From assembly GCA_905250075.1 (NCBI GenBank), contig CAJNOP010000001.1:4002514-4066513 (forward strand): 64,000 bases of DNA. The letters run 5' to 3'. Origin of the DNA: Rotaria sp. Silwood1. Lineage: Eukaryota > Rotifera > Eurotatoria > Philodinida > Philodinidae. Below the pieces are notes generated by a model, which saw only the letters and a program-made list of their open reading frames with translations, was not told where the DNA came from and searched no databases. The stretch's first letter is position 1. Every line of letters begins with the position of its first letter. Made by a program: the position numbers and the translations under genes. This document shows positions 36,656 through 48,896 of the stretch, piece after piece.

Positions 36656-39600
36656 TTAAAAAGTTTCAGATGAATTTATTTCATATGAATTATCATCATC
36701 ATGACCAGTAGAAGTTTTTGAAGATTTTGTTCGCATGATGTATAAAATGAGAAAAGTAAAAAGAATAATAGAAATCATAATTAATATAGAACCAATTATT
36801 AATGAACTTGTGCTTTGAATAGTAGTGGTATCTAATGAAAAGAAATTTTTTTAATGACTTAAAAGAATTATGTAACTTTCGTTGAAATTTAAGTAAAACT
36901 TTCTCTGAAATAATTTTAACAAAACAAGGTTTGGTTAGTTATACACTGTGACCAATTTGATTTATATCATTTTATAGTGATAGACAAGACTGAAAGTGAC
37001 TTGCATTGACTACATTTTTCATTAGAATTTCGAGTTTGTCAGAGCATTTATGAACTATTGAAGTACGAAATTGAATCTATAACGTTGATTACAAATATTC
37101 AACGCGCAAACTAGATATTTTCTTCTTGAAAGAGATATTAAATATTGAAGACATCTAATCTACTATTATTAACGATGCTTGGTTTTTAGAAAGTCTAACA
37201 TGTCAAGCATAAAATATTTATTGTTTTGTTTTGGACTTGGATGTTAACCTCATTGTAATGATCTGAAACTTCGTTATGCACTATATTTTATAATTTAGTC
37301 TTCCACAAATGTTATAGCATAAAATCAATAATCTAATCACATGGTAAAAAAACTGAAGATAAAATATGGAACTTCGAAAATATTCTTTTTGAATTTGAAT
37401 ATCTATATATAAAATTGAAGTTTTTCAAATCTTTATTCTGATAGCTTCCCTTTTCATCATACTCAATGTATGATGATTTTCAACTAAACTATTCTAAGAA
37501 ATCTATCAATGATCTAATGTCTATCATTTGGATTCATAAGTTTATAGAGTAGCATATATGTACTAAAGCCTGATATTAATAAAAATACTTATAAGAGCAT
37601 GATCCTATTAAAACATAAAAATATCATACATTTTTCATTTATTCAGATCTAAATAAGACAAATCTTGTTTTTGTTGCTTCATTACCAAAACTGATGAAAC
37701 AATATGAGTTTGATCTCGATTAAGTCCATTCGAAAACAACTAATCCTCAAATATATCTTTCATTGATGGGAAGTGAATTTACAGAAACAAATCAAATGTT
37801 CGTAGAATAAATGTAATTACATAATCTTTATTCCAACTTACTGATTGACACTTTAGCATGTGATAAACTGAGTTCAGCTAAATAAAATAGTTCTGATTTT
37901 TAAATAAATAAGGTTCTTTTCAAATGATTAACTTTTTTCACAAACAAATGGATTTGTTGATAAACATTTTGTATCAGAATCAACATGACAACGATAGTTG
38001 TCATAGATTCTCCAAGGTGCCCATCGTATACATATTTCAGCTTTGTTAGTTTTATTCCAAAGCTTATAATCATTCTCATTTGATACATTTTTCTTGGATT
38101 GTTTGATCAACCATACACAAAATATTTCGATAATATCTGCAGAAGGATAATTGAACCAACGGTCAGTAAATACTAGATAAAAAGTTATTTGTATAAACTA
38201 GGCATACAGATATTGAAAAATGTTTTCTGTCAAACAACCTGATTTATCATTGTCAAATAAATTCGGATTAGCTGTTGCCCATATATTAATTAATTTGTCT
38301 TCGGATTTAAAATGTGAATTAGTGATATTATCAACGAATACAAATGTAGAAGATGGCCAATTATTAATATAAATAAGATCAGCATTATATTTATGACAAA
38401 AGACATGAGCATCAAACCAAGTTTTTTTTTCATTAAAAAACTGAATACACCGAGTACCTAAATTCGATTTGAAATTGTACCTAGCGGTAAGCATGAGTGA
38501 GACTAGTTTATTAAGAGAGATCCAGATATTTTCGTTGTTTCTATCTTAAGATAGAACTGTGATGAAAACTTCTATTTTACATCGTTCATATACGTCTACA
38601 GATGCGATGTTCTTATTTTAGGATAGAATCACATCAAAAGATCTGACACCTTCACGATAAAATATCCTCGACAGGATGTGTCTTTGCGCAGAATTTCAAG
38701 TGAAAAGTCAAAAATACAGTATCTCTGTATCAATGAGCTAAGGGTCTGAATGCTTTTGGGTAACATCTCATTCTTTTTTGCTCTTTGTTTGTTATTGTGT
38801 TCATCAGAAATTTGCTTAAAATAGTTTCTTTTTGTCTTTTATGTACTGAAATAACTATAAAACTCAATTTATCTCAAATATCATGAGAATTGAAGAGAAA
38901 AAGAACGATATATCATGATTCGATTACTGATAGGTTATGTCATTTTTCAAAATCGATATTTTCTTTTTCGAAAACTTGACTATTTTTTAAGTTTTTATTT
39001 TCTAACAACTATAGTAATTCTATTTTAGATGTCACATAGATTCGTTTGAAGAATTTCACATACAAAAAAATCTTTTATAATATCTCTTCTTATATTTTAT
39101 TATTAATATAAATCGTCGATGTCTTTTCTTCATTAGATATATAACATGTTACATCTAGACAGCAAAGTTTTCAAATCAATCTATACAGAATTAAAATATA
39201 AATATTAATAAATTGACTTTTATTTTTGACAAGAAAGTTTTCTCGATGATTAGTATATTTGATATAATATAGAATTCAAGTTTATATGTCACACATATTG
39301 CTTAATTATGCAAAAGAACTTATGGAGTTATCTATATTTATATGAATATTGAATTGTTGAATTGTTGAAAAAACATTGTATGATTGAAATAGATTTATTC
39401 TTACCATAAAAAGAATGCCAACCATAAATACATTCAACACATCGTTTTCCAGTCCAAAAATAAACTTGTTTATTTGTTGTTATGCATTTACATGTATTTT
39501 CTTTACAAATCATATTTGATAAAGCACAGTTAATTTTTTCATCACAATAATCATTAAATAATGCCAAGTTTTTTCCATTAACTAAATTCTTCAATACATT

Positions 39601-39706
39601 AAAAAAAAAATATTTGTCAGAGAATTTTAAAAAAAGTTTCTCTTTATACTTGATAAAATGTATATATATTAACGAAAATCATTAAAAGAAACAATAGAGT
39701 ATTCAT
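36656..39706 (-). CDS. C-type lectin-like single-pass membrane protein, 303 aa (intact copy)
   Basis: Six exons in phase: 39706-39650, 39588-39405, 38457-38239, 38172-37933, 37877-37842, 36831-36656 (912 nt). Residues 1-19 are a signal peptide (MNTLLFLLMIFVNIYTFYQ). Residues 20-80 form a small Cys-rich module (YCDEKINCALSNMICKENTCKC). Residues about 82-235 resemble a C-type lectin-like domain: GTRCIQFFNEKKTWFDAHVFC at the start, an IWATANPN strand, and the closing FVC in STNPFVCEK. The classical EPN/QPD and WND calcium-sugar motifs are not evident, so sugar binding is doubtful. A transmembrane helix (256-278) is followed by IMRTK and a 25-residue acidic/Ser tail. Exon 3 uses donor GTTGTT, chosen because only it keeps the frame. 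An inverted, decayed copy lies at 1-4295. Confidence 0.8.
38541..38558. repeat. Short perfect palindrome in lectin intron
   Basis: TTCTATCTTAAGATAGAA reads identically on both strands; it lies in the part of intron 2 that is not shared with the other lectin copy. Confidence 0.6.
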
Positions 39707-39777
39707 CTAATATAAAAGTCAAAATAAGTTTGAAAGATTTTTGTCATCACAAAAAGAAAAAATATTTCTGCGCATTT

Positions 39778-39914
39778 TTAAGAGTTTTGTTTTTCCAATA
39801 AATACTTTTCTTCAGAAGCATAACGTTTCATGTCACCTAAATTTGTTTGTGTACTTGTTAGCATATCATATGGAGCTGGATCATTAATTGTTTGATCACT
39901 CCATGTTCCTTTAT
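39778..39914 (-). CDS. C-terminal fragment of an unidentified gene, cut by the 10-N gap
   Basis: Reading leftward from the gap the minus strand encodes about 45 residues without interruption, including KGTWSDQTINDPAPYDML and DMKRYASEEKYLLEKQNS, ending at TAA (39780-39778). The amino-acid mix and A/T third positions look like real coding sequence, and the polar composition fits a cytoplasmic tail. The upstream part must lie in or beyond the gap at 39915-39924, and I could not find a convincing continuation to the right. It ends only 72 bp ahead of the start codon of the lectin-like gene. Confidence 0.5.
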
Positions 39915-39924
39915 NNNNNNNNNN
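39915..39924. other. Assembly gap of 10 N
   Basis: Ten N directly adjoining the truncated reading frame at 39778-39914. Confidence 1.
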
Positions 39925-41882
39925 AAAAAGACAAAAGAGACTTACAACATAAGTGTAGGGGAAAAGTGAAACTAATAATACTAGAGAGAAGGATATTTAC
40001 ATTTGACAATCAATTATTACAGCAGTACTAACTTCTAAACTTACTATCTAACCATTTTAGATGTAAACAAGTTTTTCTATCAGGTAAAGGAAATCCAACT
40101 ACATTAGATTGATGTTTTTTTCCGAAGCTTGGTGACTTGAATCAGTTGAATCTGTTAAAGTACTCTTCAACATTGCTGTAATGGGTAAACAATTGACTGC
40201 CAGAATGTACAGGCTAGGGTCGTCGGAAAACGTCGAAGCAAAAAAATGGCACATAGAAAGGATGTCGAAAGAGCAACTTTAAAAAGGATAACGTTCTAAG
40301 TACTAAATTATTTCTGTTACTTGATTATGCAAATCACTAATCTTTCACCATTTAATATCGAGAAAGGCAAGAGAGACTTGATAAAAACCTCATGCTTTAG
40401 GTTCTTCTTTCGATAAATGATGATTGTTTGAACAGGAGCTCTTTTGCACTGATATATTTTTTAGAGTTTTTAAATTTAAAATGTCGAATCGTAGTTCAAA
40501 ATCTTCTAAATTTTCAGACGGTATAAAATGGATGCCATAGTACTTAGCTGAAAAATTGTATGTTTGTATCAAATATGTTCACATGAAGTTAGTTGTTTTC
40601 TGCTAATGTGTTTATTTTTTTCAACTTTTTCCGTTTTTTCATTTTTATTCTCCATAATTCTTTTGAGACAAGTTCCACTTTCAACATTCCCCTTTTCGAC
40701 ATTTTCTGCCAAGACTGTTCAAGCCAGATCGACAACTTTGACCTGATTGGCTTTCTAGTTGCCTGACATTTATCAGAATAAATAAAAGCAGTTTTTTGTT
40801 TTTGTATAATTAAAAATGTCTTTTGATTACTCAATAGAGTTCTGTTCGTAGTACATATGTATTCCAACAATAATATTGAAAGAATAAACAAATATTAATG
40901 TCCGCGTCATTAATATCTTTTGATATTGTTCGATCCCACAAAAATGAATTATTTTTCTTTGATAATACATAATATATGATATTGATATGGATATTGTTAC
41001 ATGAATTGATGAAGAAAGTGGCAATATATTGATTCACGCTATCGCTTTCGGATGAGACTTGAAGAAAAGAATATGGAGAAGAACTGATTTCATACAAATT
41101 GAAATTGCTTTAACTGTCGTATCCTTTTGCGTATCGACGTTTTCTTTAGTTGACGAAAACACATTTTCGTTAACATGAGTTTAATGTTGGTGTCGATTCT
41201 TTTAAATTGTTTTTCGCAAAGTAACTATATCATACCGGTGATATGTTTAACCAACAAAACAACCATGCAGATAAATTTTTACTTAGACATTTGACAAAAA
41301 CGTATTATTACTAAGTATAATTATTTTCACAACCTATAATGAGTCAGTGACTACTGTCATTTAACACAAGTTAGACTAGGAATGATAATTTTTTTCACAT
41401 TGGAATGTCGTTTACTCTGATATGATTAAGATGTTCAGTATGCAGACTTATTTCATTAGCTATCTTTTGTATGTTTGGTATTTATACACACGATTTTGCA
41501 TGATTTTTTTTTATTAATATTTGTCATATTTTTATTAGTCAGCTGCATGATTACGATGAAAGTCTAATATTATGAATAAATTTTTATGCTAATACAGGTT
41601 ATTTGAAAAGCCATCTTGAAAAAACCTGTACAAAAACGTATTTGTTGGAAAAACTCATAATATTTTGAAATAAATACTTTTGTCAGGAACTATTCTGACA
41701 AGTAATATATTATACAAATGATTAGGTTTTCATTAAATCAAGTATAAATCATCGTTTTAATATGTATTTTTCTATGTCAGATATATGCAAATTTTGTTTT
41801 TATTACCTTGAATATACATAATTTGGATATATAGAAAGCATCTATTCATTTTTCATTTTTCATTATTCTGTTTTTCAAAACA
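39925..41882. other. Stretch without a supported gene, upstream of the receptor
   Basis: About 2 kb. Overlapping minus-strand frames at 40390-40572, 40589-40891 and 40831-41097 contain protein-like segments but have no splice-consistent chain and no family I know; they may be relics or chance. Confidence 0.35.
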
Positions 41883-43034
41883 ATGTTGTGTTCAAACGGT
41901 AGTTCTTATCTGAAAGAAAATCGATGTTTATTTGGTTTTTATACTTGTCCTAAAGAATATTATCTTAATAACAATAAGGATATCCATTATAATGCGTTAA
42001 CTCTTCCCATGATTGGAGCAATTCTTTATGATCTTCCACTATTACGTTATGTTTATGGTTTTATTTTAATTTTATTAGCTTCCATTGGTATAATAAATAA
42101 TATATTTTCTATAATGACATTTATGCGAGAACGTATTCGACATACAGTTTGTGGTATTTATTTAATTAACTATTCAATATGTAGTTTAATATTAATGATG
42201 TTAATTTTAACAAATATAATAACTGCTATTTATTATGATAAGTATTTATTTCGTATATGGGCTTGTTATGGTTATCCATATTTATCTCTTATTATGGTTT
42301 ATACAAGTATTGTGATGAGTACTGCAATTGCAATAGAAAGTGTACTCTATATATGTTTTAATTTTGATAAATTTCGTCGACGTAAACGATCTTTAATTAT
42401 TTCATTATTTTTTTTTGTTATTGTTTCATTATCAAATCTTGATAAAATATTTGGACGAAGTTTATTAATTGATCAATCTGGTAATTTCTATTGTACATAT
42501 AAAAAATATTCATATAAATATTGGTCAATAATTTTATATTATATTTATATAATTATTCCATGTTTAATTCATGTAATATGTATTATATGTGTTATTGTAT
42601 TATTCATAAAAGAAAATCATTTTCGAAAAATAGTTAACCATCGCATCTATTTTATTCCATCATTATTTATTATTTTTTGTATGCTTTTAAATAGTTTATA
42701 TCTAAATTTATTGAATTTTTGTTTAACATTATCATCAAATTATAAAATTCGTTTACACATTGTATTTATTTTTCTTCTTTATACTCCACAAATATTAACG
42801 TACATAATTTATGTTATGCCCAATAATTTTTATGTTAAAGAATTTTATCAAATATGGTTGTTTAGAAAATTATGTTTTTGTTTCTATAACAAAAGACGAC
42901 ATATACAAAAATTTGAAGTTTTACGTATGTTATGGACACGGCGAACATCGTTAGAAACTATTAAAACAATATCTACTCTTGATGATATTTGTATTGACAG
43001 TGAATGCTATAAAAAAATTAAAATGGAATTTTAA
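41883..43034 (+). CDS. Seven-transmembrane receptor, divergent rhodopsin-like GPCR, 383 aa
   Basis: Single-exon gene. A short extracellular N-terminus has an NGS glycosylation site and Cys at 3, 15 and 22, then seven hydrophobic helices: TM1 near 57-80 (YGFILILLASIGIINNIFSI), TM2 near 92-114, TM3 near 128-152, TM4 near 169-188, TM5 near 215-240, TM6 near 255-280, TM7 near 290-312. The segment after TM1, FMRERIRHTVCGIYLINYSI, is typical of large lineage-specific receptor sets that I associate with bdelloid rotifers. The usual DRY motif is replaced by ESV at the end of TM3, and TM7 has no NPxxY (TPQILTYIIYVMP instead). A Cys/Arg-rich tail follows. The ligand is unknown; plasma-membrane chemosensory or peptide reception is inference. 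AATAAA lies 40 bp past the stop at 43074-43079. Confidence 0.85.
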   Translation: MLCSNGSSYLKENRCLFGFYTCPKEYYLNNNKDIHYNALTLPMIGAILYDLPLLRYVYGFILILLASIGIINNIFSIMTFMRERIRHTVCGIYLINYSICSLILMMLILTNIITAIYYDKYLFRIWACYGYPYLSLIMVYTSIVMSTAIAIESVLYICFNFDKFRRRKRSLIISLFFFVIVSLSNLDKIFGRSLLIDQSGNFYCTYKKYSYKYWSIILYYIYIIIPCLIHVICIICVIVLFIKENHFRKIVNHRIYFIPSLFIIFCMLLNSLYLNLLNFCLTLSSNYKIRLHIVFIFLLYTPQILTYIIYVMPNNFYVKEFYQIWLFRKLCFCFYNKRRHIQKFEVLRMLWTRRTSLETIKTISTLDDICIDSECYKKIKMEF

Positions 43035-43073
43035 TTTGTTATTTTATTTTGAAATGAAAATTACATTAAATTT

Positions 43074-43079
43074 AATAAA
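43074..43079 (+). promoter_or_regulatory. AATAAA of the receptor gene
   Basis: Canonical hexamer 40 bp after the stop. Confidence 0.6.
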
Positions 43080-45016
43080 ACGAAAGATTATAAAATATCA
43101 TTGACAATATGTAGATACTACAAAAGCACAAACCACATGCTGATAGATAGATGATTTTAGAATAGAAAATTTTCTTGATATCATTAAATCAATTGTTATT
43201 AAAAAGAAAAGTTAAGACATGAAAATGTTTTGTTTTTGAAGAAATTTAACATTGATAGAAAACTATGAAGATCTCTTTTTTAGCTTAGTCTATCGATAAA
43301 ACGCTTAATACACAATAGAATAGTGTTACGTACTGGGAAAGACAAGATTTCATTGACATAAAAGATTATTTCGATTGATTATATATTTCAACATCACAAG
43401 AACGTTGTAGCTGAATTTTTGTTTTGAATAATACAATCGCTAATTGTGATTTGTGTTTATATCCGAGTTGATACCAAGAGTAGATTTGATTTCTAGGTTA
43501 CATTAGTCATTAATAAGTATTTATACATATACATACTCATTATTAAATTGTCTTAAAATAACGTTAGTTCATTTTTACTAAATCTTATTGGTTGATAACT
43601 AAAAAAAAGTCCTTAGTTTTTACTAAAAATAGATATTTTTTTATTGTGTTTTTTAGATCATTCAATTCTTGTCGCATTAGTACCTGTACTATGTCTTCAT
43701 ACACCTATTTGATCAAAATTTAAACGACATCAAATTTCGTCTGACATACTCCTTATAACAATAATGATTATTTTGTGAGTTTGTTTTTCATATTTAAAAC
43801 AAAATCAGAAGTTGTCGTGCTTGAATAATCTATAAAAGAAATCATCTGACAAAAATGTTATGTCACATAGTTTATTTCATATGAAATTGTATGTCTACAG
43901 CATTGAATATCCATCAAAGATTATTGATATTTAATTATTTTTAATATAAAATTCTTGAGTTTATAGAACGTAATTGACTATTAAAACGTTTGCATTTTGA
44001 ATTATTTATTCTATTATTCAAATAAAAAAGTTATCAAACGTTCGCACAAGCACAGAAGTAAAAACTAGCTTTTTCAAATATGTAGAAATTATCATTAGAT
44101 TTTTCGGATTTCTTTTAGTTAAACCAATAAGCAATCAGTCGTGTATAATTCGAAGTTTATATGTAGATTCTTTTCTCCATCTATTATACAGAAGAATAAA
44201 ATCATCTTATATTTATCTATGATTAGCCACTTGAAATTCTTTCGAACCTGGAGTATACTCTTCAATTTCTTGAGGTTCGATAACCACTGCTTCCAAGCAT
44301 ATCAGAAAAAATTTTCAATTGATCTGAAACTATTAATTTAATATTAAACTGTACAGATAAGAGACAGATCCTACAATATCACACTATTATAGGATAACTG
44401 ATCAATCGAAACATTAGTATGATACATTGCTTTCATCAAGGTGTTGCCTGACATATATGATAAAAGAAGTCATAAAAATTTGTATTATAGAATCTAAAAA
44501 TGCGTTCTTCAATAAAAAATAATCTTGAATAACTTTAATCAAATATTAAACCTAAAAATACGTTTCATAAACTATTTGGCCATGTTTCTCAGAGAGTACA
44601 TTCTTTTTCACTTATCTTATATGACACGATATTTACTTAGCATCCGAAGAAAATGAAGTATTAACAACTACAAATAAAAATATAGTTCATCATCGTAGTG
44701 AAAACAACAACAAAGTTTGTGATTTTTAGTAAAAAGATTTCCTAAACAAGACGAAATCAATTAGCAATATTTTAATGCTTTGTTTTTTTCATTGATTTTC
44801 TTGATCAGATAAAGTGATAATGACAATAACACAAAAAAAACCGACATTGTATCATCCAATATATGCACGAAAGAAATAATTTCTATCACAAAACAGAAAA
44901 AAAAAGAATTAAACCATTCTGAAGATTGGTCACCTAATAATATGAGAAATATTCTATTCGGTCAAATTGAATAAAATTTTTTGGTATGACAGGAAAAAAA
45001 AGGGAAACAGTTTGTT
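43080..45016. other. Gene-free stretch between receptor and SLC17 gene
   Basis: About 1.9 kb, holding the 3' ends of two convergent genes. The frame at 44141-44341 is unsupported. Nothing else seen. Confidence 0.4.
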
Positions 45017-45017
45017 T

Positions 45018-46792
45018 TTATTCAATAGATTTGTTGGCTTGAACGTTTGCGTTCATTGGTATTGCTTCTTCAGCATCTAATTTTTGTTCCTGTTTAGCAC
45101 TATTATTCACAGCTTGAAATGTCGCCCATTTTCTTGGTATAGCCGAACCATATATAACATAAACAAGACCACCAATGAAATAAACAATACCAAACATAAT
45201 ATATAGTTTTCTCCATTGTTCTAAAACTGGCTTTTTAATAATTAATCCTGCAACTATATTTCCAATTAAACCAGCTAATGACGCAAATGTATTAGCAACG
45301 CCAAATATAACACCGGAAAAAGCTGGAACAACATCCGCAAAATTGACCACAAAACCACTACCATAAGCAAAACCTATATATATATATAAATGCATATTGA
45401 GCTGAATAAAAAAAATATATGTAAAATTTTTACCAGAACTAGCAAGATAGACCAAAATAGTAATAATACCTAACATTTGTCTTGAATTATCACAAAAATA
45501 AAATGATATCATACATAAAACAGGGATAAATGATGCTAAAGAATTAAACAATCTTCTTGCATTTGTTAATGTTATCTTATTTGCTCGAACTAAGTGATCA
45601 GCTACGATACCTAAAAATTATTTTTTTTTTCTTAAGTAGAAAATTTTTTTTTTTAATTTTTATTACCTGACGATAAACTACATAATAATGTTAAAAAAAA
45701 TCCTGAACATAATAAATAACCAGTACTTTGTGGTGGTATACGTAAAAGTTCATTTGAAATTTTACCAAGATTTGTTAAAAAGAAAAATAAACCAAATAAA
45801 TTTGCAATATGTGTTATTATTAAGGCATTTACTGGTTTTGATTTTATAATATTTTTCCATGGTAATGATGCTAGTGACATCATACGTTTTTTTCCGGTAC
45901 TACCTGTTAACCTACATATATAATCTCGTTCATGATTACTGATTCTTTTATGCTGTTGTGGTGAATCTGCTGTTAATGCAATCCATAATATAAGCCATAG
46001 AAAACCAAGAATACTCGTAATAACAAATAAATACATCCATCCGGAATATACATAACGACACAATAATCCACCAAAAAGCATTGTTAAAGATGTTCCAAGA
46101 TGTGTTCCACAAAATCCAATTGAGGCAAGTGTACTTCGTTCTTGTGGAACAGCCCATAACGACCAAAGAGAGACTGTTGCTGGAAAAAGAACACCATGTG
46201 CAAGACCAATTATACATCGAAGAACAAATGCCAAAATAAAATGTGTATTAGACATCATATACATGATTGTTAAAGCCAAAGTAGCTAATGAACTAGTTCC
46301 TAGAGAACCTGCGTAAACCCATTTTACACCTATATTTGTTGCAAACCATCCACCTTATTATAAAATTTAACACATGAATTATTATATTAAGAAAAGAACT
46401 TTCTATGTACCTGGTATTTGTGTGAATATATAACCAGCCCAATATCCACCTAGCAGAAGTTGTTGTTGTAATTCGCTCCAATAATATTGTTTTTCCTGAA
46501 AAATGCCTCCTTTTTGCATGAGAATATTAGTCGGTTTTGTTGTTACTGACGAATGGGAAGCAGTTTCTAATATATCATTTGGTAATGCTGTTGTTACATC
46601 AAATGATAAATAATGTTGAATAGGTTTTGTACGATTAACCATACATACAATAGCTATTGGCAGATTCACACGTTGAGAATATTGAACAATAAAAGCAAAA
46701 AAGACAAGCAATGCTAATGTAAAACGTGTTGATGGAATTAAACGTGGTCGAGATTGACCATCAACAAGAACTACTGTTGTTTCAGTACCCAT
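45018..46792 (-). CDS. SLC17-family anion transporter (sialin/VGLUT/phosphate-cotransporter type), 533 aa
   Basis: Four exons, 46792-46411, 46353-45667, 45610-45434 and 45373-45018 (1602 nt), joined in phase with the same phase at all three introns. It is a twelve-helix major-facilitator protein of the SLC17 group, which moves organic anions or phosphate across plasma, lysosomal or vesicle membranes. Family signs: TM1 with QYSQRVNLPIAIVCMVN (about 46-62), a long glycosylatable loop (NRT), GGYWAGYIFTQIPGGWFATNIG at TM2, and RCIIGLAHGVLFPATVSLWSLWAVPQERS with the Gly/Pro pattern of the group (about 157-185). TM11-12 lie before a polar C-terminal tail. The start MGTETT was chosen because the 12 residues upstream would add a hydrophobic stretch not seen in the family. 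Substrate cannot be told from sequence alone. Confidence 0.93.
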
Positions 46793-48896
46793 ATTTAGAT
46801 AATAAACTAGAATAATACAAAAAAACACAAGAAAGAAAATTTTGTTGAATGTTTAACGTTATCTCGTTCGAACCATCTACACGCACACTTTGTTGTTATT
46901 GAAGGTCATAAACATGGAAGAGAAATAACGTGATACTATGTTCTATCGGCTTTTTTTCCTCCTCAATTGTATTGGTTGTAACGACCGAAATTGAGAAAAG
47001 AAACACTTTTTTCTCTGGATTGAATTTATTTACAACGTCATAATCTCTCACTCTTTACTTTTGCTCGTTACAATTTGTGATTTGTTAGAGAACAAAAAAA
47101 AATGATGTAACGATTTGGGTGGATGGGCAAAAGAATATACGTACTGATTGTATGTCAATTACAACGAAATATATCCTTCACATTTTTCTGTACATCCTAT
47201 TCTTTTCTTATAATTTGATATATGACACAAGAAAAGGCAGGATTGCAAATGCTTTTGTATTTACATATAATTACCTTGAAAGCAACATATGTCGATTCAT
47301 ACGAGAAACTTAATCATATGTAGTATCGGATAAATGTTTCACTTAACACAAGTCATTCTTAATTGATCTATTCAATAGCTACATGATAAGATATTGATAA
47401 AAAAAAACAAGAGGATTCATCAGAAGATTTTTTTTTACTGTTAAATTTGACGTGCTGATCTTTTTCTTTCTTCACAGAGAAAAATTAATTCAATCGTAGC
47501 AAAGGACAAATTTCAAATTCTGCACATCTTGATGAAATAATGTTTATTCTGAATATATATTTATAGCTTATTATATATTGTTATTTTAATTTCAAGTGGC
47601 TATTCATTGGTTACTCCATATAAATTAAAGTCATTCATATTGATTGCAGAAAAACAAATGCAATAATGACGAACATTACTATACTAAAATAAATAGTTTT
47701 ATATATTTTTACACATTCTGCCGAGATAATGAAAATATTCTTCAGTATTTTTTTTTATAAATTTTGCCAAGAAAGTCGCTTACATACTTATTTTATTTCT
47801 TTTAAATTTTAAAACTAATTAACGAACAAAGAAAATGTTATTTTGAGTTTTAGCAATAACTAAACTATCACTTTTGCAGCGTTCATTGATGAAAATCATA
47901 TAATGTTGTCATTCTGCTGTTGCTAATGGAATTTATAAATAAAAAGTACGATAGCTAAATTTATTTAAGCCATTAGCAAACAGATGAAATCATAGGTTAA
48001 TAGCGACTGAAAAACTTCTGTGCTTTTTACTCTCTTGACCCTAATGGCGTCATTAGAAATTCGGATACTTGAGCAAAATCCACAATAAATCACCCATTCC
48101 CTAGTAGATTTCCGCACGATTGAAACAAAATTTATTTATTTTTTCGGCTCGAATAATTTTCTGATCACATTACTGTCAATTTTTTGCTCGACTTCAAACG
48201 ATACAAAGGAGTATTAATCAGAGTTCTCTATTGGTTTTAGGTGTGGGAGGAGCTGAAAATTTAGCGAAAAGCTTAAAATTTTCTTCAGAAAGTTCTTTCA
48301 TTTCGCTTGTTAGCAGATACAGAATAAGGAATAATTAAGTCATTGACTGTCTGTGAAACTTTTTTTGATCAGAATGCCTGCATAATACTTTCGGTCAATA
48401 TTTTCTATAAGATTGTCAAAAAATATTGCAGAAAATGTTAGAGGTGCAGAATTTTCCGGAAGAAAAAAGCTCCTGCCATCTCCTGCCCAATTGGAAAATC
48501 TGGTTTTATTTGTTCTTTTTTTTCTTAGCTTTTGTCAACATAGACTATGTGAGAATTCATCAGCTATTTATTTCTTTGCTATATTACTGTTCTGTGTAAT
48601 AAAAAAGAAGCACTAGTTTCATCAAAGGAAAAGGAGTGCATTTTTAAAATTCAACTATTTAGATGATAGTTGCCTATGAAAAAAGTCTTCTTCATTACTC
48701 ATAGTAATTCTTGAGAGAGAGTATACGATTAAAAAAAGTTTATAGAACGAAAATTTCGAAACAATTAGTATTATTTTCGCAGCATAACAGCTCAAGGATA
48801 TTGATTCCTTTTCATGAAAATTCTTTAGCAAATAACTTCAATACTTATTATTAATTTTTCAAAAGCATGCTTGTAAGAGCTTGCATAACAAATGCC
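46793..48896. other. Gene-free stretch of about 2.1 kb
   Basis: Upstream region of the SLC17 gene. Frames at 47119-47313 and 48413-48616 have no supporting features. Confidence 0.4.

Noticed and set aside
40390..41097. Chain of minus-strand frames right of the 10-N gap
   Set aside because: Considered as the upstream part of the truncated gene at 39778-39914, but no splice-consistent chain or shared character could be shown.
44350..44372. Sequence resembling a sequencing-adapter or transposon end (ATAAGAGACAG)
   Set aside because: Only a partial chance match; surroundings are ordinary AT-rich spacer.
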